A DNA stretch of 5,082 bases from Acidobacteriota bacterium. GTDB taxonomy: Bacteria > Acidobacteriota > Vicinamibacteria > Vicinamibacterales > 2-12-FULL-66-21. A program made the translations under genes and the position numbers. The notes beneath the pieces are model-generated. The model had not been told where the DNA came from, did no database searches, and saw nothing but the letters and a program-made list of their open reading frames with translations. The stretch lies in the NCBI GenBank assembly GCA_020200195.1, contig JAIVJE010000103.1:1-5082 (forward strand), given 5' to 3'. Shown in pieces: positions 1-5,082 of the stretch (its first letter is position 1; the number at the start of each line of letters is the position of its first letter).

Positions 1-1011
1 GGCGACGGGAGACGTTTCCGACAGTCCGTATCCCTCGAGGATCTTGACGCCGAAAGTCTGCTCGAACCGGGACATCACTTCGACCGGCATCGGACCGCCG
101 CCCGACACGCAGAGCCGGAAGTGCTCCGCGATCGGAGCAGGATCGATCCCCGCGGTCGCGACGTGCTGAAGGAGCGCCCAGTACATCGTGGGCACGCCGA
201 TCCAGAACCCGACTTTTTCGCGACGCATCGTCTCCAGGACTGCGGCGGGCTCGAACCGCGGAAGCAGGACGAGGCGGAAGCCACCGTAGAAGCCCGAGTT
301 CATGAGGCAAGTCTGCGCGGTCGAGTGAAAGAGCGGCAGGGTGACCAGCGCCACGTCCTGCTCCAGTCCTCCGCGGCAGGCGGGCAGAAACATGTCGCGT
401 GATGCGATGGCATTCAGGACCATGTTTTCGTGCGTGAGCTCGGCCCCTTTCGGTGTCCCCGTCGTGCCAGACGTATAGAGAATGACGGCGGTGTCGCCGG
501 GGCTTCGCGGCCACGTCTCGAGGCCAGCGGGCTGGCTGTACATCAACTGCCCCATCGTGATGCCTGGGGTCACCGGACTCGGGGCTGCCGGATCCGACGT
601 CATGATGATGAGATGCGCGCACGACACCTCATCGCATGCAGCGCGTGCCATGGCGGCCATGGGCAGTTCCGTGGTTCCCTCGAACGCCATCAGCGCCTTG
701 GCATTACTGTCCTGGAGGTGGTAGGCAATCTCACGGGGCTTGAGGAGGACGTTAAAGGGGACGACGATCCCTCCGGTTTTTAGAATAGCGAAGTAGGCGA
801 TCGGAAACCACGGGAGGTTCGGGCAGGACAGCGCGACGCGATCGCCGGGTTCGATGCCGAGCGCGATCAGGCCTGCGGCCGCCCTGGATGCATGCGCATC
901 AATCTCGGCGTACGTCATGTGGGCATTACGGAACGTCACGGCTATACGGTCGGGAGTGAGACGCGCTGTGTGCTCGAGGACGCTGGCGAGGTTCAAAGAG
1001 GTAGCGGCCAT
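1..1011 (-). CDS. AMP-forming acyl-CoA synthetase (fatty-acid--CoA ligase family), C-terminus cut by window edge
   Basis: This gene encodes a member of the ANL (acyl/aryl-CoA ligase) superfamily, which activates a carboxylate with ATP to an acyl-adenylate and then transfers it to CoA. 337 codons are visible, out of about 500-550 usual for the family. The P-loop-like motif YTSGTTGTPKG lies at residues 179-189, a gate-region LFHS at 227-230, a GVPTMYW stretch at 272-278, and the adenine-binding EGYGLSET at 326-333. The C-terminal motifs (the acidic ATP-ribose motif, the hinge and the catalytic lysine) lie beyond base 1. The N-terminal region, with VPFNVLLKPREIAYHL at 84-99, resembles fatty-acid--CoA ligases of the FadD type. 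Substrate chain length cannot be read from this fragment. No signal peptide is seen, so it is probably cytosolic. The ATG at 1011 follows the opcA stop by 2 bp and has AGGA 5 nt upstream, which fixes the start and implies cotranscription with zwf-opcA. The family call is secure; the substrate is not. Confidence 0.93.
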   Translation of the reverse strand, partial: MAATSLNLASVLEHTARLTPDRIAVTFRNAHMTYAEIDAHASRAAAGLIALGIEPGDRVALSCPNLPWFPIAYFAILKTGGIVVPFNVLLKPREIAYHLQDSNAKALMAFEGTTELPMAAMARAACDEVSCAHLIIMTSDPAAPSPVTPGITMGQLMYSQPAGLETWPRSPGDTAVILYTSGTTGTPKGAELTHENMVLNAIASRDMFLPACRGGLEQDVALVTLPLFHSTAQTCLMNSGFYGGFRLVLLPRFEPAAVLETMRREKVGFWIGVPTMYWALLQHVATAGIDPAPIAEHFRLCVSGGGPMPVEVMSRFEQTFGVKILEGYGLSETSPVA

Positions 1012-1013
1012 AC

Positions 1014-1931
1014 CTATCCTGCAGGGTCCAACGCAGCCAGTGCTTTTTCGAATGCCACATCCCGTGCGCGAATGCGGAGCTCCTCGTTGATGAGGGCGGC
1101 AAGTCCCTGGTCGCCGAGCGAGACGGTCTGTGACGCGCCGGGACGTCCGTCAACTGATGCCACTGCCTCGATGCACGTCCTCCCCGGCATGAGCCGGAGG
1201 GTCAGCCCCTGCCGGCCGTTACCGAGGTGCACCGCCTCCAGCGGCGCGCCGCCAGGTGCGTTTCGCACATCTACTGTCAGCTTACCGCCCCACTCGAGCG
1301 ACGATCGCAGCCATGCCACGAACAAATGCGCCAGATGCGCGTCTCCTGCATCCACTCGCAGTGCGGTCATGGACGCCGCCGCGTCGCGTACCTCTGGAAT
1401 GTCCATCAGATGCGCCATCAACGCTCGCCAGCGGGTGAGCCGCGTCCACCGAAGATCCGTGAACGCCGCGCGGTCCAAGAGCGTGCGCGCGTGATTCCAG
1501 CCGGCCTGAGGATCAGCGGTATCTAGTACCAGGCGGTCGGCCAGGTCCGCCAGACCTTCGAGGGACGCGGACGCACCGCCGCGCCACCACGCGAGCGATG
1601 GCAGGCTCGACAGCCGAAGCGCCGCGACGGCGTTATTGATGTAGTCGCCTCGCAACCCGTCGATCGCGATCGCATAATCGGTCACTCGAACAGTGGGCGC
1701 GGTCTCAGCGCCTTCCGCAATCAGGATGGCACGCACACCAACCAGGTGCTCGAGGGCGTCGGTCGCCTCGAGGAGCCGCTCGCGAGGCCCAATGACGATG
1801 ACCGTCGCCGTGAGGCCGCGAGGATGGCGCAGTCGCTGGCCGTGACCTACTTGCGCGAACGCCGCGTCGATGCCCGCAAACGAGGTCTCGATGCCGCGTG
1901 GCAGCAGCGGCTCACTTGCGTGGGTGCTCAT
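1014..1931 (-). CDS. opcA: OpcA, glucose-6-phosphate dehydrogenase assembly/activator protein
   Basis: OpcA binds G6PD and promotes its oligomerisation and activity in cyanobacteria and actinobacteria; it is not itself an enzyme. The product is 305 aa, a usual length for the family. Recognisable family blocks are LPSLAWWRG (residues 110-118), the acidic RLVLDTAD (133-140), DLRWTRLTRWRALMA (159-173) and AHLFVAWLRSSLEW (201-214), followed by a beta-rich C-terminal half. It lies directly downstream of zwf, the gene of its known partner, which greatly strengthens the call. The frame is open up to an ATG at 1991, but the ATG at 1931 is preferred: it forms an ATGA overlap with the zwf stop, has GGAGA 5 nt upstream, and avoids a Gly/Arg-rich extension made only of zwf coding sequence. 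Only one cysteine is present (Cys253). No signal peptide or membrane segment is seen. It is expected in the cytosol, in complex with Zwf. Confidence 0.92.
   Translation of the reverse strand: MSTHASEPLLPRGIETSFAGIDAAFAQVGHGQRLRHPRGLTATVIVIGPRERLLEATDALEHLVGVRAILIAEGAETAPTVRVTDYAIAIDGLRGDYINNAVAALRLSSLPSLAWWRGGASASLEGLADLADRLVLDTADPQAGWNHARTLLDRAAFTDLRWTRLTRWRALMAHLMDIPEVRDAAASMTALRVDAGDAHLAHLFVAWLRSSLEWGGKLTVDVRNAPGGAPLEAVHLGNGRQGLTLRLMPGRTCIEAVASVDGRPGASQTVSLGDQGLAALINEELRIRARDVAFEKALAALDPAG
1017..1020 (-). promoter_or_regulatory. Shine-Dalgarno site of the acyl-CoA synthetase gene
   Basis: On the minus strand AGGA sits 5 nt before the ATG at 1011. It overlaps the last codons and TAG stop of opcA, so ribosomes finishing opcA end almost on top of it. 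This supports the chosen start and suggests translational coupling (inference). Confidence 0.6.
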
Positions 1932-3448
1932 AACGTTCTCCACCGCCGGCCGTCCTCCGCCATCAGCACGTCGACCTCCGCCGGTCCCCATTCACCGGCC
2001 TCGTACTGCGGGATGGGCTTCGGTCCTGCGCTTCGCCAGCGTTCCAGCACAGGTGTGATCAAAGCCCACGACGCCTCGACGAAATCATGGCGCGCAAACA
2101 ACGTCGGCTCGCCGAGCATCGCATCGAGCAGCAGCGTCTCGTACGCTTCGGGCACAGTCCCGCCGAACGCAGTGCCATAGCGGAAGTTCATCATCACGGG
2201 TGCCAGCTGCATACGCGTGCCGGGCAGCTTGGCCTCGAAGCGCACCGAGATCCCCTCGTCCGGCTGCACGTTCACGATCAGCAGATTGGGGGACACTGAC
2301 GTCGGGCTCACGCGTTTGAAAATCTGCATCGGTGGCCGGCGGAACTGAATGGCGATTTCTGTAGTCCGCTTCGGCAGTCGTTTGCCGGTGCGCAAGTAGA
2401 ACGGCACCCCCGCCCAACGCCAGTTGTCGAGGTGCAGCCGCATGGCCACGTACGTCTCGGTCGTGGACCCGGGGGCCACACCCGGCTCCGAACGATATCC
2501 CGGCACTTCCGCCCCGAGTACCCAGCCCGCCGCGTATTGCGCGCGGACGATCCGGGGAGACGGCCCATGGGCACCGTCCACGAGAGGCTGCACCGACAAC
2601 AGCGCGTCCATCTTTCGATCCCTGACGCTCTCGGCGGTGAATGCAATCGGCGGCTCCATGGCGACCAGCGTCAGGAGCTGCATGAGGTGATTCTGCACCA
2701 TGTCGCGCAGTGCGCCCGCACCTTCGTAGTAGGCTGCGCGCCGCTCGACTCCGACGGTCTCGGCGGCGGTGATCTGCACGTGATCGATATACCGCCTGTT
2801 CCAAATCGGCTCGAACATCCCGTTGGCAAAGCGGAACACCATCAGGTTCTGCACGGTTTCTTTTCCGAGGTAGTGATCGATGCGAAACACCTGCTCTTCG
2901 GAAAAGTGAGCATGGAGAACATGGTTCAGAGCGCGCGCGCTGTGCAGGTCCGTCCCGAACGGCTTCTCGACGATGATGCGCCGCCAGCCGCGCTCAGCGG
3001 CCGTCAGCCCGGCCGCGCCGAGCCGTTCCACGACGCTGCGATACGCGGACGGCGGGATGGCGAGGTAATACAGAACTCCGTGATCTCCGCCGTTCTCACG
3101 GAGGCGCACAGCCAGCCGGTCGTAGAGAGCAGGCTCGTCGAGCTCACCCGACATGTAGAACATCCGTTGGGTAAGTGAAGCCGCCACGTCGTCGCTCTCG
3201 GCGTCGACTCCGGCGAACTCTTTAATACTGTCGCGAAACTTCTTGCGAAACCCGTCATCGCCGAGGGCAGTGCGGGCGACGCCGATGACGGTGAAGCGGG
3301 CGGGAAGCCGCTGACCTCGCGAGAGGTGGTAGAGCGCGGGCAGCAGCTTCCGCTGCGTCAGGTCGCCAGAGGCCCCGAAGATGACGATGGATGTCGGGCC
3401 CGGCGTCGGCTCGATGCGAAGGCCGTCGAGCAACGGATGGTCGTGCAT
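1928..3448 (-). CDS. zwf: Glucose-6-phosphate 1-dehydrogenase
   Basis: Zwf oxidises glucose 6-phosphate to 6-phosphoglucono-1,5-lactone with NADP+ (sometimes NAD+), the first step of the oxidative pentose phosphate pathway, in the cytosol. The product is 506 aa, full length for bacterial G6PD. The N-terminal Rossmann fold carries the dinucleotide motif GASGDLT at residues 25-31. EKPFG is at 161-165. The substrate-binding and catalytic signature RIDHYLGKE is at 189-197, with catalytic His192. RDMVQNH at 248-254 supplies the second conserved active-site His (254). The sugar-phosphate-side motif PFYLRTGKRL is at 349-358. All key residues are present and the frame is intact. The ATG at 3448 is the earliest possible start, because an in-frame TGA immediately precedes it. 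No good Shine-Dalgarno is seen there. The gene overlaps opcA by 4 bp and heads the three-gene operon. The protein contains no cysteine. NADP versus NAD preference cannot be settled by eye. Confidence 0.98.
   Translation of the reverse strand: MHDHPLLDGLRIEPTPGPTSIVIFGASGDLTQRKLLPALYHLSRGQRLPARFTVIGVARTALGDDGFRKKFRDSIKEFAGVDAESDDVAASLTQRMFYMSGELDEPALYDRLAVRLRENGGDHGVLYYLAIPPSAYRSVVERLGAAGLTAAERGWRRIIVEKPFGTDLHSARALNHVLHAHFSEEQVFRIDHYLGKETVQNLMVFRFANGMFEPIWNRRYIDHVQITAAETVGVERRAAYYEGAGALRDMVQNHLMQLLTLVAMEPPIAFTAESVRDRKMDALLSVQPLVDGAHGPSPRIVRAQYAAGWVLGAEVPGYRSEPGVAPGSTTETYVAMRLHLDNWRWAGVPFYLRTGKRLPKRTTEIAIQFRRPPMQIFKRVSPTSVSPNLLIVNVQPDEGISVRFEAKLPGTRMQLAPVMMNFRYGTAFGGTVPEAYETLLLDAMLGEPTLFARHDFVEASWALITPVLERWRSAGPKPIPQYEAGEWGPAEVDVLMAEDGRRWRTL
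1937..1941 (-). promoter_or_regulatory. Shine-Dalgarno site deciding the opcA start
   Basis: GGAGA on the minus strand lies 5 nt upstream of the ATG at 1931, inside the last codons of zwf. Together with the 4-bp ATGA overlap (1928-1931) it selects this ATG over the upstream in-frame one at 1991, and it fits translational coupling of opcA to zwf, a sensible way to keep the two partners in ratio. Confidence 0.65.
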
Positions 3449-3458
3449 TCAGCCGGGG

Positions 3459-3464
3459 ATCATA
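3459..3464 (-). promoter_or_regulatory. Possible -10 element of a near-leaderless zwf promoter
   Basis: TATGAT on the minus strand ends 10 nt upstream of the zwf ATG (3448). Initiation about 7 nt downstream would leave a 5' leader of only a few bases, which fits the lack of a Shine-Dalgarno. The nearest -35-like hexamer, TTGAAA at 3487-3492, is 22 nt away, too far for a standard sigma-70 promoter, so the support is weak and rests on the -10 match and its position alone. Confidence 0.25.
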
Positions 3465-3527
3465 CAGCGGACCAGCCGCCCATGGGTTTCAACCGGGACG
3501 CGGATCAACACGGATCAGTACGGATTT

Positions 3528-3544
3528 GAGAGCGCCGGGCTCTC
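3528..3544. repeat. Small perfect hairpin, 6-bp stem with 5-nt loop
   Basis: GAGAGC (3528-3533) and GCTCTC (3539-3544) pair around the loop GCCGG. It begins in the left arm of the long inverted repeat and is separated from the larger hairpin by 11 nt. Folding of the full region could choose between these two small stems and pairing of the 36-bp arms. No function can be assigned from sequence. Confidence 0.45.
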
Positions 3545-3555
3545 TGAATCACTCT

Positions 3556-3578
3556 GGCGGTCGCGGCGCGCGACCGCC
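3556..3578. repeat. Perfect GC-rich hairpin, 10-bp stem with 3-nt loop
   Basis: GGCGGTCGCG (3556-3565) and CGCGACCGCC (3569-3578) are exact reverse complements around the loop GCG. It lies about 40 nt downstream of the cytochrome gene stop and is the strongest secondary structure in the gap. It could stop or protect the 3' end of the cytochrome mRNA. No T-tract follows on either strand, so a classical intrinsic terminator is not supported. Confidence 0.65.
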
Positions 3579-3617
3579 TCCGATCCGTCGTCATCCGCGT
3601 GAATCAGCGTCCCGTAA

Positions 3618-5082
3618 TTATCTGCGCCCGGCCAGATACGTCACGATCGCATCGAATTCTTCCGGAGTGAGGCGTTTGCCAAATGCCGGCATGCTCGCGT
3701 CAGGATCGACGGCCTCCGGATCGATGATCCAGCGGCGCAATGTCGCGGCGTCGTGTGTGCCTCCCACGTCCGACAGATCGGGGCCGTCGTCACCCCCCTC
3801 ACCATCGATACGGTGGCAGCCGATGCAGTGCCGGGCGAAAACGGCGGCGGCCATTTCCGTTTCCGGAGGGACGGCACGGTAAGGAAACTGTGACAGCTTG
3901 CGCACGTAAGCGACCAGCGCGGCGGCCTCGCGCTCTGTGATGGCGGACGGCGGCACCCTCAGGGCCGGAGCGATCATCTCGGGATCCGCGATGTGGCCTG
4001 ACAGCCACTCGGGTCCGCGGGTGACACTGATCACGTCGAGCAGGTCGGCCATGCCCGTCTCCGCGTGACAACGTGCGCACCCGGCTCTCGCCGCGAACAC
4101 GCGCCCGCCGATCTCGCGTAGTGTCCACGCCTGGTCCGCAGATGCCTGCAGCGGGCGATCCCGCCAACCGAGCGTCGTCAGGACGGAGACGGCGATGACG
4201 CCGGCGAGGACCAGGCCGATGATGAGGGGGCGGCGCCTGGGATCCCGCTCAGCCCCACGGTCGATCCACGGCAGCAGCGCGAGCACTCCCAGCGCAACCC
4301 CTGGAATCACCATCGCCCCGATGACTTCCCAGCGACCCGGAAAGTATTTGAGCAATTGAAAGAGGCCGAGGAAGTACCACTCGGGACGAGGGATGTAATT
4401 GGCGTCGGTCGGGTCGACGGGTCCCTCGAGGGGGGGCGCGCCGCGCCACGCCAGAGCGACCAGAGCGATTAGCACGATGATGACGACGGTCACGTCGCGC
4501 GCGGCTTGATACGGGTAAAACGCGAGAGGCGTTCCGGAACGAGGGCGCACGGGACCGGAGATGCCATGCCGGCGCATCAGGAAGAGGTGCGCGATGACGA
4601 TCATCACCACCACGGCCGGCAACAGAATGACGTGGGCCGCGTACCAGCGCGTCAGCGTCAGTGCGCCGATCTGACTGCCCCCCTGCAACACCCCGGCGAC
4701 CAGATCGCCTGCAAGCGGCGTGAGCCGCGCGATGTTGATCGTGACGACCGTCGCCCAGTACGCTCGTTGATCCCAGGGCAGCAGGTAGCCCGTCAGCGCG
4801 AAGCCCAGCACGATCAGCAGCAACGCGAGCCCGGACAGCCACGTCAGCTCACGCGGGGGTTTGTACGATCCAAAGGCGACGACACGCAGCAGGTGGAGGA
4901 CCATCGCCACCACGATGAAGCTCGCGCCGTAATGATGGAGACCACGGACCAGACGCCCTGCGAATCCAGCGGTGATGAACCGCACGCTGTCGTAGGCGTG
5001 ATCTGGCGTGGGAGCGTAGTAGAGCGTGAGAACTGCTCCGGTGAGCAGCTGGATCGACAGCAACGCGAGCAGCACGCTGCCG
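3618..5082 (-). CDS. Cytochrome b6/subunit IV-type protein fused to two cytochrome c domains, N-terminus cut by window edge
   Basis: This is the membrane subunit of a quinol:cytochrome c/plastocyanin-type oxidoreductase (bc/b6f family). 487 residues are visible; positions below count the Val codon at 5075-5073 as residue 1. The frame is open through base 5082 and the sequence there is interior to the first membrane helix, so the true start lies outside. Haem b ligands are His47/His61 and His148/His163. GYLLPWDQ (96-103) and PEWY (231-234) mark the quinol-oxidising site. Hydrophobic segments lie near 1-22, 48-70, 81-100, 148-168, 193-210, 248-270 and 283-304. Residues about 315-485 form two c-type domains with haem-attachment motifs CARCH (333-337; 4065-4079) and CIGCH (417-421; 3813-3827). 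The second has the expected distal Met462 in SMPAF; the first has Val374 at the matching place. The gene thus joins b6, subunit IV and a dihaem c in one chain. A Rieske gene is expected upstream, outside the window. Confidence 0.93.
   Translation of the reverse strand, partial: GSVLLALLSIQLLTGAVLTLYYAPTPDHAYDSVRFITAGFAGRLVRGLHHYGASFIVVAMVLHLLRVVAFGSYKPPRELTWLSGLALLLIVLGFALTGYLLPWDQRAYWATVVTINIARLTPLAGDLVAGVLQGGSQIGALTLTRWYAAHVILLPAVVVMIVIAHLFLMRRHGISGPVRPRSGTPLAFYPYQAARDVTVVIIVLIALVALAWRGAPPLEGPVDPTDANYIPRPEWYFLGLFQLLKYFPGRWEVIGAMVIPGVALGVLALLPWIDRGAERDPRRRPLIIGLVLAGVIAVSVLTTLGWRDRPLQASADQAWTLREIGGRVFAARAGCARCHAETGMADLLDVISVTRGPEWLSGHIADPEMIAPALRVPPSAITEREAAALVAYVRKLSQFPYRAVPPETEMAAAVFARHCIGCHRIDGEGGDDGPDLSDVGGTHDAATLRRWIIDPEAVDPDASMPAFGKRLTPEEFDAIVTYLAGRR

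Larger units (their letters stand above)
3495..3613. repeat. Imperfect long inverted repeat (36-bp arms) in the cytochrome/zwf intergenic gap
   Basis: Two 36-bp arms, 3495-3530 and 3578-3613, match in inverted orientation at 27 of 36 positions without gaps (counted by hand). Each arm starts GGGACGC read inward and is built of three roughly 10-nt units based on ACGGATCANN: 3500-3509, 3510-3519 and 3520-3529 in the left arm, and 3599-3608, 3589-3598 and 3579-3588 on the complementary strand in the right arm. The 47-bp centre holds most of two further perfect hairpins. The element ends 4 bp after the cytochrome stop codon and about 46 bp before the zwf start, so it fills the gap between two transcription units. 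It looks like a dispersed palindromic intergenic repeat or a MITE-like remnant, but one copy cannot prove mobility or repetition in the genome. Confidence 0.6.

Noticed and set aside
892..1494. 200-codon open frame on the plus strand opposite opcA and the ligase start
   Set aside because: Its Ser/Arg/Ala-rich low-information composition is a reading of opcA on the wrong strand, with no family resemblance.
1932..1991. Upstream ATG at 1991 as the opcA start (20 extra residues)
   Set aside because: The extension is Gly/Arg-rich and lies wholly within zwf. The ATG at 1931 has a Shine-Dalgarno and the coupling overlap.
2432..3178. Long open frame (248 codons) on the plus strand opposite zwf
   Set aside because: It is antisense to an intact zwf with all catalytic motifs, has no recognisable domain, and is typical of spurious open frames in GC-rich coding DNA.
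3487..3492. TTGAAA as the -35 box of the zwf promoter
   Set aside because: It is 22 nt from the TATGAT, well outside the usual 16-18 nt, and no better -10 lies at the proper distance.
3556..3578. Intrinsic (rho-independent) terminator for the cytochrome gene
   Set aside because: The stem is strong, but no run of T follows it on either strand, so it is kept only as a hairpin.
4249..4842. 197-codon minus-strand frame inside the cytochrome gene
   Set aside because: It is an Arg-rich out-of-frame reading of the cytochrome b coding sequence, whose correct frame has haem ligands and PEWY.
5073..5075. GTG at 5075 as the start of the cytochrome gene
   Set aside because: It encodes Val in a GSVLLALL stretch typical of the interior of the first helix of cytochrome b6, and the frame stays open to the window edge, so the gene is truncated by the window.
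1..5082. A previously undescribed defence, mobile or CRISPR-like system
   Set aside because: All long frames with family signatures belong to central metabolism or respiration. No transposase, nuclease, phage gene, tRNA or spaced direct-repeat array is visible.

Overview
The window is a GC-rich bacterial chromosomal segment in which every supported gene lies on the minus strand, so transcription runs from high to low coordinates. In that order it holds: (i) a cytochrome b6-type quinol oxidase subunit fused to two c-type haem domains (3618-5082, N-terminus beyond the window); (ii) a 169-bp intergenic stretch almost filled by an imperfect inverted repeat; (iii) zwf, glucose-6-phosphate dehydrogenase (1928-3448); (iv) opcA, the G6PD assembly/activator protein (1014-1931); and (v) the N-terminal two thirds of an AMP-forming acyl-CoA synthetase (1-1011, C-terminus beyond the window).

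zwf, opcA and the acyl-CoA synthetase are packed as an operon. zwf and opcA share an ATGA (4-bp overlap), and opcA and the ligase are 2 bp apart with an SD-like AGGA inside the end of opcA. zwf and opcA together make the entry step of the oxidative pentose phosphate pathway, yielding NADPH and 6-phosphogluconolactone. The ligase would activate a carboxylic acid, probably a medium- or long-chain fatty acid, to its CoA thioester. The cytochrome gene belongs to a separate function, membrane quinol:cytochrome c electron transfer. Its Rieske partner is expected just beyond base 5082 but cannot be seen.

The organism is not identifiable with certainty. High GC, a zwf-opcA pair, and a full-length b6-type cytochrome b carrying C-terminal dihaem c domains suggest a soil-type phylum such as Acidobacteriota (perhaps Vicinamibacteria) or a relative. 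This is inference from gene content only.

No RNA genes, CRISPR, insertion sequences, phage genes or defence system are visible. The points most worth a second look are the b/c fusion with a lost distal Met in its first haem domain, the palindromic intergenic repeat, the near-leaderless start of zwf, and the almost complete lack of cysteine in the G6PD/OpcA pair.
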